NCBI RefSeq assembly: GCF_041146395.1
Contig: NC_090989.1
Span: 170,605,001-170,669,000 of the forward strand
DNA: 64,000 bases
Direction: 5' to 3'
DNA from: Eulemur rufifrons
Lineage: Eukaryota; Chordata; Mammalia; Primates; Lemuridae
The translations under genes were made by a program, and so were the position numbers. Under the pieces are notes generated by a model. The model had not been told where the DNA came from, did not search any database, and saw nothing but the letters and a program-made list of their open reading frames with translations. Below are positions 43,877-55,079 of the stretch, one piece after another (within the stretch, counting starts at the first letter, position 1; each line of letters begins with the position of its first letter).

Positions 43877-44074
43877 ATAGTGGCTTTCTGTACTAGTTTA
43901 TCCAAAGCCTCTTTAAGAATGTACATTCAGTATGCCAGGTATTCCCCACACACACGCCCCCAAACATACACACACAGAAATGTAACAACCCATGTTTGTA
44001 TTTCTGCCAGGAAATACCATCGATCAGCTTCCAGCAGAGGTGCCATTTCGGTTTTTGTAACGACCAAGTGGACT

Positions 44075-44315
44075 GATAATGATGCTAATAATATTTTCTG
44101 AGTGCCAGACATTATATAAGCATTACATACATTACCCTATATTTAATGGAAACCTCACATGAATCCTAGGAGGTTAGACAGTCACTGTCCCCATTGTACA
44201 GGTGCAGAAACCACAGCTTAGAGTCGTTAATGAGCTGGCCGAAGGTCACACACCCAGTAAATTGAGATGCTGGGATCTGAACCTAGAAAGACTGAGTCCA
44301 AACCCCGTGTTTCTA
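44075..44315 (-). repeat. MIR SINE, reverse
   Basis: 'ctgagtgccagacattatataagcattacatac', 'gaatcctaggaggttagacagtcactgtccccattgtacaggtgcagaaacc', 'ctggccgaaggtcacacacccagtaaattgag' and 'ggatctgaaccta' match reverse MIR almost end to end. Confidence 0.9.
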
Positions 44316-44589
44316 TCAGAGAAAGTGGGTAGGGCACTGGTAAAGGTTTCTAGTTGTTGCGCCACACATTTCCTGTGCATTGTTACTCAGGGTCTCAGGA
44401 AAGCCCCGGAGGTAGTGGGGAGAACAGATGGAAAATTTAATTGCCGTTAATTACTTTGTATCAGTTAATAAATAATCTATTCTTGACCGTTACCAATAGA
44501 CATTTTGAAAACCTCAGTAAACCTGTACTTTTGTAAAACTATTGCTTTTAAGCCACTAAACTCAGGTCATGAAAAACATATTAATATGG

Positions 44590-44770
44590 AAAAATTGTAA
44601 GTACATATTGCTAATAAAAATCCAGTTACAAATATATGATCCCATTTTTGTATGCATATGTCCATGAACACCAGCAGATAAATACAAAAATGTTCAGTCA
44701 TTATCTCTGAGATTACTATTTTTCCTTCATTATGCTCTTCTAAGTGTTGCAGATTTACTGTTTTTGTAAT
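44590..44770 (+). repeat. L1M-class 3' remnant
   Basis: 'gttacaaatatatgatcccatttttgtatgcatatg' and 'aaatgttcagtcattatctctgagattactatttttcc' recall the old L1M end 'gtatgatcccatttttgt..atgttaacagtggttatctctggg'. The 108-codon minus-strand frame across it (44567-44893) is not treated as a gene. Confidence 0.4.
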
Positions 44771-44779
44771 GGGGGAAGT

Positions 44780-45400
44780 ATGTTTTAATGACAGCTTTGG
44801 GGGCATAGTGAAAACTTTAAAACCATTTGCGCTGCTTCCGAAATGCACATTTTGAAGCTCCTTCTGTAATGACTCAAAAAAAAAAAAAATCAAAGACGAT
44901 GGTTATGACCAGACAGACCTTGTATTGCTGATCAACTACGGAATCTGCAGTCCTACCAAAATAAAAAAGGTTGCTATCTTTGCTTCATTTATTAAGCTAC
45001 AATATTTGATGATCACATTTGATGCGATAAAAAAAATAACAACCTTCAGTGGTTGTGCCAATACTTAAAATTTTCAAAAGAACTTGAAAACCTACTATGG
45101 GGTAGTTCTATCTTCCTTGAGCTACAATTTGAGGAGTTTTAAAGAAGCCATATTGAGAAGACCCATTGTACATCATGCCTCTGCATTGAACCAAGTTAAT
45201 GGTTTCAATGCTGAGGAATATACCCTAGGATCACTCCATGTCACAGAAATCTAAAGGTGTGTTTCATTTGTGAATGGAATTTATTACATATGGGCAGAAA
45301 GCTTTCAACAAGGAGATTCACACTCCAGAAAATCTACAGACACAAAGACTCTATCCAGGCTGCAAGCAGTTAATGTCCATGACCTATTTCAACCTCCCAC
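44780..45400. other. No recognised feature
   Basis: AT-rich, with an A12 run at 44876-44888. Unassigned. Confidence 0.35.
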
Positions 45401-45401
45401 T

Positions 45402-45520
45402 CATTCAACAAACGTCTATTAAGTGTCAGACCCTGAACTAGGTTTAGGCTAACAGGTATAGCATAGAGGAGGTACCTATCCTTCACTGAATAGGATATTC
45501 AGAATTTACTGGAATAAAGT
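45402..45520 (-). mobile_element. L2 LINE 3' end, reverse
   Basis: 'cattcaacaaacgtctattaagtgtcagaccctgaactagg' and 'ctaacaggtatagcatagagg' match the reverse L2 tail. Confidence 0.65.
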
Positions 45521-45711
45521 CTAGAAAATGGATAGTAACGGGATCACCTTATACATCTTTCATTGCCTTTGCTTATTCATGTATGGCGACATGATATGAA
45601 AATATAGTTATATCAAAATGCTTAGAATTCCACAATATTTAACACCATATTGCAGTGCAAGAAGAATAAAGGCTGTTCCTCAAAGGCTTCTATTGTTGCA
45701 TATCAATAACA

Positions 45712-45815
45712 AAAACAATAGTAATAACAGGCATTACTTATGGAGCACTTTTAATGCATCAGGTACCATGCCAAGTATTTCACATCATTATTTCATTTAA
45801 TTTTGAGAGAGAATT
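45712..45815 (-). repeat. MIR SINE fragment, reverse
   Basis: 'ataacaggcattacttatggagcacttttaatgcatcaggtaccatgccaagtatttcacatc' then 'tttcatttaattttgagag'. The core is missing. Confidence 0.75.
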
Positions 45816-45934
45816 TTTAGAATCCCTGTGCCCGTGTTTTGAGACAATGTAAGCATTTTCTTTTTCCTTTTACAAAAATCCAATACAACCCAGAGCATGC
45901 TTTTCATTTCAGGAAGTCCTTTCATATACAGAAC

Positions 45935-46148
45935 GAGAAAGGGCTTTGGAGCCTGACTCTTCAGAATGTGACTTGGGGTCCACCATGAATGTATTGTGTG
46001 GACTTTGGCAAGTACTCTGGCCTCTTAGCCTCTGTCCTCATGCCTGAAATGAAGATCCCAGTTTCCTTTCCCAGAAGGCCTCAGAGTATTAATTAAGACA
46101 CTACGTGTGCACTGCCCAGTACCTGATGAGGGGTGTGCATAACAGCTG
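45935..46148 (+). repeat. MIR SINE
   Basis: 'agggctttggagcctgactcttcagaatgtgacttgggg', 'actttggcaagtactctggcctcttagcctctgtcctcatgcctg', and 'gcactgcccagtacctgatgaggggtgtgcataac' are collinear with forward MIR. Confidence 0.85.
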
Positions 46149-47535
46149 ACCTTATTCAAGATGCAACCGACAACCACGCTGTGTCATGCGCTCTCAACCT
46201 TTTACTGAATCCCACTTTATATGAATTGTGCTAAGGCTCATTATCTGATTTCCACCGGATTCTGCTGAGCTGGTAAACATCTCTCTCCCTGGATCTGTGA
46301 AAACCTATAGCATTTGTCATATAGTCAATCAGAAGGTAGAAAACAGGCTTAAGAGGAGGCTGTTAATTGAAGAAGCCTGCTGATCGACAATCTGTCTGGG
46401 GAATGTTTGTAAACAAACACTGAAACATCTGCCCACATAAAAGTCTGAAAACAGATATGAAAATCAGCTTTTGAAGAAAGGGGGTAAATGGGAGGCAGGG
46501 TAAAATAAACTCATTTTATCAATTGCTGGGGAAAAAAAGATCCTATATGTCTTCCATATACAAAGGTATCTGCACGTTTTCCTGGATGCTAGATACACAC
46601 AGGCATTCACGATTCACACCACACCATCCTATTATTATCACTCTTGAGATGACGTGTTAAAATAATATATGCTTATTCCTGTGGTGATAATATTCATATC
46701 CTAGTGTAAAGAATTCTATCCTTTCAAATCCATTCATTCACTCAACTATATATCAAGTCTCTACTATGTACCTGGTACTATAAAATGAGGAGACAGTCTA
46801 GGAGATTCCTAAGAGTTTGTCTGCCCAGTTCTTCATATTCCTTCGAAATCAACCAAGAAAAGATAATTCTAAAGCAGTCCTAGTCTCTGTCAGTATTTAA
46901 AAAGTCTAAAAAAATTTCTACTCATCTCATTAAGGCTTTTGTTAAAATAAGAGTTTTCTTCTGTATCTAGGGTATATTTAATATATATTCATTTTTTGTG
47001 GTTTTCAAATCTTGAGTGGGAGATATTTTAATATAAGAAAGAAAGTCTGAGGAAAATTAATTTACATGTAAGGAAGACACATATTCACCAAGACACCATT
47101 GTGTGTGGGCTTTGTCCTTCCACTACTTAAAAAAAAAGGAGACTTCACACTCCTTCCTCAGAATTCTACTAAGGGGATGCACTTGGGTGTTGTTATTGTT
47201 GTTTTTGCCAATGATAATTTCAAATGGCTCATTATATTACAACTCAGTTTTTAGGAGAGGCCAAAAGCATCTTGGGTATTTCACTGACAACAGAGAAAAG
47301 AATGAGAGCTGACTTCAGAAAATGCTTCTAATAGTTTGTTCACAGCCAGATTACTTTCAGATGGTATCAGAACTAGATGCCTATATAAAAGAATTTTAAC
47401 ATCCGAGGAATGGTGTAGAATCTACAGATCATCCAGCCCAGTGTTTCCCAAATACATCACACAAAACTAGTCTGCATCAGTAAATGATAAGACCCCATGG
47501 CTTAAATCCCATTCCTGGCTTCTACCTCCCTCAGA
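46149..47535. other. Mostly unassigned; short reverse L2 tail
   Basis: At 46728-46795, 'ccattcattcactcaactatatatcaagtctctactatgtacctggtac' is a short reverse L2 tail (likely). A hAT-like 'cagtgtttcccaaa' word at 47441 is not enough to call an element. Confidence 0.45.
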
Positions 47536-47539
47536 GAGC

Positions 47540-47600
47540 CCAACAGAGTAAATGGCCCATAGTACATGCTCAATAAAAATCCACTGATTGAATGAAATAG
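47540..47600 (+). mobile_element. L2 LINE terminal fragment
   Basis: 'agtaaatggcccatagtacatgctcaataaaaatccactgattgaatgaa' matches the last 60 bp of L2. Confidence 0.65.
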
Positions 47601-47724
47601 AGAAGTCAGCATAAACAGGGATAGGCTGAGAAAGATCATGGTGGCACTTGGTCTTTAATAAATGCATCTGATTAGAATGAAACCTCAAGCAGCTGACCAC
47701 GTTGATGCAGAGGTTCCAACGGTA

Positions 47725-47905
47725 TGAAAAGATGCTTAAGGAGGAAGACTGAATTAAAGAAAGTGAGACTGTGTTATACTATATGATCTTAACTTCAATA
47801 ATAAGAAAGACTTATCAAGAAATATATTTTTTAAAGCAAGGAAATATGCCAAAGTATTAACAGTAAAATTTCTGAGGGGTGGGATCATGGGTAACTGATG
47901 TTTTT
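47725..47905 (+). repeat. L1M-class 3' remnant
   Basis: 'gcaaggaaatatgccaaagtattaacagtaaaatttctgaggggtgggatcatggg' recalls the old L1M end 'aaggaaatacaccaaaatgttaacagtgg..ggtgggattatggg'. Confidence 0.5.
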
Positions 47906-47914
47906 TCCTGTTTT

Positions 47915-48245
47915 AAAAATTATGTAAAAATACATAAAATGTAAAATTTGTCATTTTAACCATTTTAAATGTATAAATCAGTGGCATTCATTACACTCAC
48001 AACATTGTACAACTATCACCACACTCTACCTTTTTCATCACCTCCAAGAGAAATTCTGTAACTAATAAGCAATAATTCCCCATTCCCTCCCTCCCTCCAG
48101 CCCTTGGTAACCTCTAGTCTACTTTCTATCTTATGAATTTGCACATTCTAGATATTCCATACCAGTGGTATCATACAATGTTGGTCCTTTTGTGTCCAGC
48201 ATATTTCACTTAGCATCATTTTTTTTCAAGGTTCATGCACAACTG
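47915..48245 (-). mobile_element. L1M 3' UTR, reverse
   Basis: 'gtaaaatttgtcattttaaccattttaaatgtataaatcagtggcattcattacactcacaacattg', 'caactatcaccacactctacc', 'tctgtaactaataagcaataattccccattcc', 'cctctagtctactttctatc' and 'tatttcacttagcatcat..ttcaaggttcatgcac' reproduce the reverse of a mammalian L1M 3' UTR in order. Confidence 0.85.
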
Positions 48246-48249
48246 ATTT

Positions 48250-49110
48250 TTTTTAATATTTTTGTCTATTTTTTTACAATAGAAATGTTACATATAGGAA
48301 ATTGGAATTATGTTTTAAATAGTGAGTAGTATATAGTGAAGCAGAAGAGAAAGAGAAGGCATCCCAACAGGAGGAATGAGACAGGCAAAGGGACACCAGC
48401 CAGAGGATGGGCAGTGCTTCCAGAAAGGCGCAGGGAGTGTGGCATTAACAATTAGTGGTAAGTCAGACTGCTGCTCTGAAATCAGCCTCACGGAGAACAC
48501 GTGAACAATAACCCAAAGCATCCTGCATAGCTCTTACCGCAAGATCCACTCCACTGACAACAATATAGAGCATATTACTTACAATCGGAAGCCCTAATTT
48601 TGCAGTCGAGCATATTTTGCATCACTTGGCAGGTTACAAATGAACACAAGAAGACAGCATCTGTCAAGTCCCTTAGGAAACCAGGCAGAACCAAATGTAA
48701 TTCCTTACCTGAAAAACATAAACACATAACACATATTAAAATTCAATAGGCACACAGTTTTATGTCTTCCTTAGTAGTTTAAGCCACATGTTCAATCAAT
48801 TATATCTTCTTCTCGTGGCAGGCTGGCAATGGCAAGGGGATCTTAAATTCTTAATTGAACACACATTTTTCCCTGATTCAAGACAGTTTTGATATAAACA
48901 TTCCTATCTGGGATGTACACTTAATAAATGCTCCTAATGCAAGTATGTGAAATTACTGTATCAAACATGACTCCAACTCCAAATTGATGGCATTAATAGT
49001 ATAATTAGTCATTTCCAGAACACAGTAATCACATAATCAAATGTACCCTCCATTCCCACTTGAAATCCCGTCCAACCCATGAATCCACCTATTCACTTGT
49101 TGAATATCCA
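48250..49110. other. Unassigned; faint reverse L2 section
   Basis: 48345-48450 ('aaggcatcccaacaggaggaatgagacaggcaaagggac') faintly resembles the reverse L2 'gcattccaggcagagggaac..gcaaaggccc'. The rest shows nothing. Confidence 0.35.
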
Positions 49111-49111
49111 T

Positions 49112-49212
49112 CCATTCACTTGACGTATCTATTGAGCACAAAATGTGTCTGTTGATGATAAAGAGAGAAAAAGTGTGATTTCAGCCGTTAAGGACTTTAA
49201 AACCTAGTGTAA
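49112..49212 (-). mobile_element. L2 LINE 3' end, reverse
   Basis: 'ccattcacttgacgtatctattgagcacaaaatgtgtctgttgatgataaagag' and 'cagccgttaaggactttaaaacctag' match the reverse L2 tail. Confidence 0.65.
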
Positions 49213-49296
49213 AACTGAACTATGTTCAAGCCTATTTCCTCCTTACTAGTGAATTCCAGAAAATAATTATATTAGTTTATACTTCTTTTGCCTAGT

Positions 49297-49548
49297 CAAT
49301 CACTGATTCACTAAGTATATTCAGTGCATTTCTCTGTGCTAGGAATATGCAACAAAGCAGCAAACAAAGCTCCAGTTCCTGCCCTTGGGAACTTAAAGTC
49401 TAGTAGCAAATACAGATATTCTAGCACAAGCACATGTAATATGAGGGCCAAACAGGGAGATGTAGGCTGGGCTAGAAGACTTCCTTGATGAGATGCATTT
49501 AAAGCGAGACCTATAGAATGACTAGGAGTTCAAAGAAGCATCATCTAG
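49297..49548 (-). mobile_element. L2 LINE 3' end, reverse
   Basis: 'aatcactgattcactaagtatattcagtgcatttctctgtgctaggaatatgcaacaaagcagcaaacaaag', 'ctgcccttgggaacttaaagtctagtag', later 'ttccttgatgagatgcatttaaagcgagacctatag' follow reverse L2 ('aaggcttctttgaggaggtgacatttgagctgagacct'). Confidence 0.8.
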
Positions 49549-49858
49549 GTGTGTGGAAGTGGCTCTTAAAATGTGGCCGGGGACCCCCAAGGATTCCCAA
49601 GATCTTTTCAGGGGACAAATAAGCTCAAAACCATTTCCTAAGAATACAAAGACATATATGCCCTTTTCACCCTCATTTTCTTAAGAGTGCACAGTTATGT
49701 TTTCCAAAGGCTACCACAACAGACTGAAGGCAGAAGCAGTTATGAGAATCCAGCTGTCTTCCATTAAACCAGACTGTCAAGAGACTGGCAAAAATGTAGA
49801 GATGCTACTCTTCTCACTATTTTGTTCTGAAAAATATTTCTTTAAAAAAAAAAATGTT

Positions 49859-50137
49859 ATGGCTCAAGCTTGTAATCCTAGCACTCTGGGAGGCCAAGGT
49901 GGGAGGATCACTTGAGGCCAAGAGTTTGAGACCAGCCTGAGTAAGAGCGAGACCCCATCTCTACAAAAAAAAAAAAAAATTAACCGGGCATGGTGGTGCA
50001 CACCTGTAGTCCCAACTACTCAGGAGGCTGAGGCAGGAAGATCCCTTCAGCCCAGGAATTCAAGGTTGCAGTGAGTTATGATGATGGTGACAGAGCAAGG
50101 CTCTGTCTCAAAAAAAAAAAAAAAAAAAAAAAAACAA
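49859..50137 (+). mobile_element. Alu SINE inserted in Charlie
   Basis: Begins inside the left arm ('tggctcaagcttgtaatcctagcac', so about a dozen 5' bases are lost), has 'gaccagcctgagtaagagcgagaccccatctctac' and an A15 linker, and ends 'aaggctctgtctc' plus A26. Target duplication 'aaatgttat' / 'aactgttat' flanks it (6-bp core TGTTAT). Confidence 0.95.
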
Positions 50138-50277
50138 ACTGTTATTTATGTTAACATGTAATGGGTACATTATTGTGATTTTTACTTTTAATTTCTCAAT
50201 TCTAATTTCTAAAAAGGTAAATATACAAGAAACAAAAAGTCTTTGGTATTCTCAAATATATTTAAGAGCATAAAGAA

Positions 50278-50490
50278 ATAAACTATGGACTTCAGTTAAA
50301 TGACGTATTGATATTGGTTCATCAACTGTAACAAATATACAATAATGCAAGATGGTAATAAAAAAAACTGGGGATGGGCAGAGAAAGAGTATATGGAAAC
50401 ACTCTGTACTTTCTATGCAATGTTTCTGTAAACCCAAAACCGCTCTTAAGAAGTCTATTTCAAAAAAGAAAAGAAAAAGAGAGAGAATAA
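50278..50490 (+). mobile_element. L1M 3' end inserted in Charlie
   Basis: 'aactatggacttcagttaaatgacgtattgatattggttcatcaactgtaacaaatatac', 'atgcaagatggtaataa', 'atatggaaacactctgtactttctatgcaatgtttctgtaaacccaaaac' and 'tctatttcaaaaaag' are the last 200 bp and tail of an L1MB/MC-like element. Confidence 0.85.
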
Positions 50491-50529
50491 AAGAATGCAA
50501 AGACCATAAAGTTTGGGAACTACTGACCT

Positions 50530-51245
50530 ACACAAAAGCAGAAGTGAAGCCAGTGGGTGAGCCGGGGATGGTGGGCAGAGAAACTAGTGGGTCGAATGTT
50601 GGGTAACCAAGATGCAGGGTGGTGGTAATTAGGACTAGGATGTGGCTCTAAAGTGAGTTTTTTAAAAAGATAATACTTGACAGCATCCCTGCCAGAAACA
50701 GGACTCCTAATGTCTCCTAAAATGATGACAGCTAAAAGAGACCAAGGAAAGAGACCCAGACATAATCAAGCTCCAAGCAAGGGCCACATGCAACAAAATT
50801 TAGACATTAACACTTTTCAGGTTTGCTCTTATTAAGACTAGGAGAATTAGGTTTTCTTGTTGTTGTTGTTTTAATATACACCAAGTAACTTGAAAATTGC
50901 CCTCAAAGAGTTCCTGTTAACAGTGGCATTAAGCCAGCCTCATGTCCACTAAAGTTACTTTCTCCTGTGGCAAGGAGGAAATTAAAACTGTGAGCCACAG
51001 AGATGTTCCAATTCCCAACTTCAAGTCTTTGCAGATGATTAATGCAAAGCCCAGGGAAGGGTATGAGCCTTTAGATCTTCTGGCTCTATTCTGGGTTAGG
51101 ATTTTTTTTTTGAAACTGACCAGTAACCCCTAGAGAGTCCAGAATATAAGGGAAAGATAATTATGCATCTTTTCAGACACAGGATGATAAGAATTTGTAG
51201 CTGCTGCTTTGTACTGCTACAAAGTGTGGGGTAGGCTAGGTTCAC
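50530..51245. other. No recognised feature
   Basis: Unique-looking; a short TTG repeat at 50857-50869. Frame 50942-51133 has no recognised domain. Confidence 0.35.
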
Positions 51246-51246
51246 C

Positions 51247-51700
51247 TGTTCACTCATTGTTTCAACTGGTACTTATTAAACACCTACTGTGTGCCAGACC
51301 CGACATCAAGGGCCTGGTGACTGTGCTGAAGGAACTCATTCAAAAAAAAAAAAAAAGTCACAATTATAAGGCTCGATACATGTTATGAGAGAGATAAAGA
51401 AAGGATGTTGCGGGTGCCCAAAGGAAGGACGTGAGGGACACATCCCTCCAGGGGAAGTGTTGTCAAGATTGAGGCCTGGTGGGCAAGTAATATCTGGCCA
51501 GGTTAAAAGCAGAGAGTGAGGAATACTGCAGTGTTGAGACTGGAGGAACCACAAGTACAAAAGAGTAGAAGCAACTAGAGACCCCAAAGCAGCTCTGGGA
51601 AGGGGGAAAAACCAGAGGCAAGGGAGTAGACAGGGGTGGTGATGGTGGTCCAGATGGCATCTCCAACGAGGCCAGCGGCAGCAGGGTTGGGAGAGTAGAT
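51247..51700 (-). mobile_element. L2 LINE, reverse
   Basis: 'gttcactcattgtttcaactggtacttattaaacacctactgtgtgccagaccc' is a textbook reverse L2 tail, followed by an expanded A14 run, 'ttatgagagagataaagaaagg' and 'ggtgccc..gaggacgtgag' words. The match decays after about 51600. The 157-codon minus-strand frame at 51336-51809 overlies it and is not a gene. Confidence 0.8.
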
Positions 51701-51864
51701 GTGCTAACAATGACAGCTCTGGGAATCCCATAACTGGATGTATGGGAGGGAAGAGGAACCCAGCACAGACAGCCAGGTCTCTGCAGTGGGAGAGCTGCTG
51801 GGTTTCCAAGACTTGGTCACACAGAATGGAAGGTGCTCAGCGGCAGCCAGCAAACCCCAGAGAT

Positions 51865-51955
51865 GGTGGCAGTGAGGACTAAATAAGAGAATACCCAATG
51901 TCTGCCATTGCCTAATAAACGCAATTCATAATAGTGGTTGTTACGTCTATTACCA
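51865..51955 (+). repeat. MIR SINE 3' end
   Basis: 'gcagtgaggactaaataagagaatacccaatg' and 'ctaataaacgcaattcataatagtggttgtta' match the MIR 3' portion with a gap. Confidence 0.6.
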
Positions 51956-51959
51956 CAGC

Positions 51960-53050
51960 TGTCCTTACAAATGAGCATCTCATCAAATAAATAAGATGAA
52001 TTTGATTTGATTCTATATAAGAAACGTCCAAAACCAGTTGCAAAGCTATGCTGTTGCACAATCAGTTATGCTGGTGCGTTTGAGGATCATAGTGATAATA
52101 TTGCTGAATCAAATGTTAGCCAAGCACCCAAAGGGGGAGGCCTCAAGTTATGTTCCAGAAGCCTTATTTTAAAATGAAAGTTGTGTTTGAGGCTCCTCAA
52201 GCCAGACCCAGATGATACAGGGCATACTCCTTCCCCCTGCTCCATAACCTTGGGGGACGCTTTGAAACTCAGAATAATGACACGATGAGAGATGGGGCCA
52301 GGGAGGCTGTGGCACAGCGAATGGGGAAACCCCAGCTCCCAGGGGACAAGGCTCTGGCAGAGCAGGAGGGGCTGGGATACATGCCACAAATTAAAACCAG
52401 AAGGCTAAAATCCACAGGCAAACACCAAAACAAGACGGTCTAGTAATCAGCAAAATGACAGTCAGGAACCGCAAATTGACCATCCTATAATTCTGGTCGG
52501 TGTGTTGATGGAGGCAGGGACAGAAACCTGGAGAACCTGGCAGGAGTCACACACATAACGAAGAGGTCAGGAAAATGGGCTTTTAAAAAAGGGGTCAAGG
52601 AACTGGGATTTATAAATACAGAAGTAGGGACGGGATCTTTAATACTGCTTCTCAATAGAAATGCAGCTCCCTCTGAAGCTGCATTACCATTGACTGCCAG
52701 TAGCTGAATCTACCATTAACAATCAAATCGACAAACGAGATGGATTCTAGGATGCGTTCATAAAGTTTATGAAAGACCTTACATGGCATAGTTCCTCTAA
52801 ATGGTGATTCGATTTACTTAACAAATACTGGTTTACACACATTTTTGAAGCACATGCAATGTAACCAGTGACGATGAGAATTCAAAATGGGGTGTGTAGA
52901 TCAGAATTTCTCCAAACGCAGTCAATGGACAGCCAGTGTTGCCCTCACTAGAGGTAAAATGCATACTTTAGGGTCCAACCACAGTTCTGTATCATTAGAA
53001 TCTTGGGTATCAGGAATGTGTATTTTTCACAAGCTCCCCTCAAGGTATTT
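51960..53050. other. No recognised feature
   Basis: Unassigned. The 100-codon minus-strand frame at 52087-52389 shows no domain I recognise. Confidence 0.35.
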
Positions 53051-53065
53051 CACATACACCGAAAC

Positions 53066-53349
53066 TTTTTTTTTTTTAAAGACAAGAGTCTCGCTCTGTT
53101 ATCCCTGCTACAGTGCCGTGGTGCCATCATAGCTCACTGCAACCTCCAACTCCCAGGCTCAAGCGATCCTCCTGCCTCAGCCTCCTGAGTAGCTGGGACC
53201 ACAGGCGCAGGCCACCATGCTCAGCTAATTTTTTCTATTTTCAGTGGAGTGGGATCCCGCTCTTGCTCAGGCTGGTCTTGAGCTCCTAACCTCAAGAGAT
53301 CCTCCCAGAATGTTAGAATTACAGGCAAGAGCCATCCCGCCCTCCAGGC
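53066..53349 (-). mobile_element. Alu SINE, full length, antisense
   Basis: T12 then 'aaagacaagagtctcgctctgttatccctgc', 'aagcgatcctcctgcctcagcc', middle 'ttttttctattttcagtggagtgggatcccgctcttgctcaggctgg' (a left-arm variant I associate with strepsirrhine Alus) and 'tagaattacaggcaagagcc'. Target duplication 'tacaccgaaac' (53055-53065) and 'tacactgaaac' (53350-53360). Confidence 0.95.
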
Positions 53350-53659
53350 TACACTGAAACTTGAAAGCCACCAAGGTAAAGCAGGTAGACCTTGAAGAAA
53401 GGACTTTTACATAGTCAATTGTTCTCAATCAACAAGAAGCAAAAGTTCTACAAACCATCCCAGGAAGATTAGAATGAACATTCCCTGCAGGGAGGAGCAA
53501 CCATACCCCAAGGTGACATTTCTCACCTCATATCCTACATCCCAATAAAAATAAATTCTCACACAACAAAGAAAGAATATTGTGACTGACTATGGCAGGT
53601 GTCATTAGTGCCTGAAATAAAGTCACTAAAGAAGATTTCAAAAATCTCTGAACCTTCCC

Positions 53660-53842
53660 TGATGTACGATACAGTGGGCAAGTTATTTAACCTCTCTGAA
53701 CCTCCGTTTCCTCATCTTTAAAATGGGAATGAAAAACAGTTTCATAAATTTGTTAGGAGGATTGACCCAGCTGATATGTTGCTAACTATGTGCACAAGTA
53801 CCTGGCACAAAGTACCTGATGAGTATAAGCTGTAATTATTTG
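53660..53842 (+). repeat. MIR SINE
   Basis: 'agtgggcaagttatttaacctctctgaacctccgtttcctcatctttaaaatggg', 'aatttgttaggaggattgac' and 'cacaagtacctggcacaaagtacctgatgagtataagctg' are well-conserved MIR. Confidence 0.92.
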
Positions 53843-54650
53843 GGGAAAACACCTGATTAAATTGGTCTAACGAGTCCTGCATTCAAACGATGAAAGGAGT
53901 GTCCATTACATTTCTGCCCTTAAATTTGCCCTCACTCAAGCCCTGAGACTGAAATAAATGCAAAGATCCTTCAGCTGGAGGCTTCTCGTGAAGAAAGAAA
54001 GAAACCGCCCTGCCCCCTGCTGGGCAATGGAACATTAACAAAGAGAAAGGGCCCCGAGAAACGTTCCAGCATCAGGCTCAGGCTGCAGCGTCCCCATTGT
54101 GTGGCAGGGTCAGCTTCAAAGAGCAAACAGTGTCTGCCTTTGTCTACTTTGATGTCTCTTTTCAATCTAAGATTATGATGTCTGCTGACCTTCACAGAAA
54201 AGGGGCACTGTTCTACACGGTTCTGATAAGCCACTTTCGAAAAAACACTTCCTGGATGCTAGCAGTATGCACTTCTTACTAGGAAGACAAGATGATGATC
54301 TTGTCATTTAATAGTGGCCTTAGGAAAGAGCGATGACAAAGGCAGTTTCCAAATGTCACTGAAAAATGGCCTTTGCAAGTGTCACTGAGTCAAATGTGGA
54401 CAGGATGTGTGTAAGGATGTATGTATGGATGCATTCATACATGCATGTGCCTATTGTATACTTTTTCTCTCCCTAAGTAAATTCATAAAAATTCTACACT
54501 CAAGTTAATTTAACAATTTCATAGTTTAGAAGATGTGTAATACTTAGAGTCAAAAGACTTGGTCTACCCAATTTTTTTTAAATTTCCTTCTTTATTCCGT
54601 TCTGTCCTTTACAAACACAGAATTCCTTATGGAAGAACTTTTAAAAAAAT
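53843..54650. other. Unique DNA with a CTCF-type site
   Basis: Contains the motif listed at 54010-54023. Opposed frames at 53971-54282 have no recognised domain. Confidence 0.4.
54010..54023 (-). promoter_or_regulatory. Consensus CTCF core motif
   Basis: The minus strand reads 'ccagcagggggcag', matching the vertebrate CTCF core CCASYAGRKGGCRS at every position. It lies outside any repeat I recognise. CTCF is the zinc-finger factor that marks insulators and loop anchors. Actual occupancy is unknown. Confidence 0.6.
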
Positions 54651-54838
54651 ATTTATTAGCTGGGTGTGGTGGTGCATGCCTATAGTCCCAGCTACTCGGG
54701 AGGCTGAGACAGGAGGATTGCTTGAGCCCAGGGTTCGAGGCTACAGTGAGCTATGATTGTGCCACTGCACTGCACTCTAGCCTGGGTGACAGAGCAAGAC
54801 CCTGTCTCCATCGTTCATTAAAAAAAAAAAAAAAAAAA
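54650..54838 (+). mobile_element. Alu monomer (right-arm or FLAM-like)
   Basis: 'ttagctgggtgtggtggtgcatgcctatagtcccagctactcgggaggctgag', 'gtgagctatgattgtgccactgcactgcactctagcctgggtgacagagcaagaccctgtctcc', then A18. Only one arm is present. A 'cactg' duplication is seen at 54762-54771. No clear target duplication, so it may be a 5'-truncated dimer. Confidence 0.9.
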
Positions 54839-54905
54839 GCCTACTTAGGTTTGTTGCAAGGAATAAATGAAATAATGTATGGGAAAGTGCTTTATAAATG
54901 GTAAC
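54838..54905 (+). repeat. MIR-family 3' fragment
   Basis: 'gtttgttgcaaggaataaatgaaataatgtatgggaaagtgctttataaatgg' resembles the MIR 3' portion 'gttgtgaggattaaatgagataatg..aaagcgctt'. Confidence 0.6.
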
Positions 54906-55079
54906 CAATCAAATAAATGTAATTTAATGTCAAAATAAATAACATAATTAACCCAAAACGGCTGCTCTCCACAACATTTTAGAAACAATCTTACAAAATT
55001 ATAGCTATAATCCCAGAGGTACGATTCCTAAGCATACAGAAGAAGCAAGCTACTATGGTTCTGGTGTCATGCAGGCATA

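Larger units (their letters stand above)
49557..50525 (+). mobile_element. hAT-Charlie element with two later insertions
   Basis: Left end 'aagtggctcttaaaatgtggccgggg' and right end 'ataaagtttgggaactactg' are degenerate CAGTGGTTCTCA-type terminal repeats. Internal words 'cccaagatcttttcagggg', 'tatgcccttttcaccctcattttctt', 'aatccagctgtcttccattaaacc' and 'tttctcaattctaatttctaaaaaggtaaatata' are of a Charlie family. It is interrupted by an Alu (49859-50137) and by an L1M tail (50278-50490). No transposase frame survives. Confidence 0.65.

Noticed and set aside
51336..51809. 157-codon minus-strand frame, the longest in the window
   Set aside because: It ends in the L2 tail and its expanded A-run (read as poly-Phe) and has no recognisable domain.
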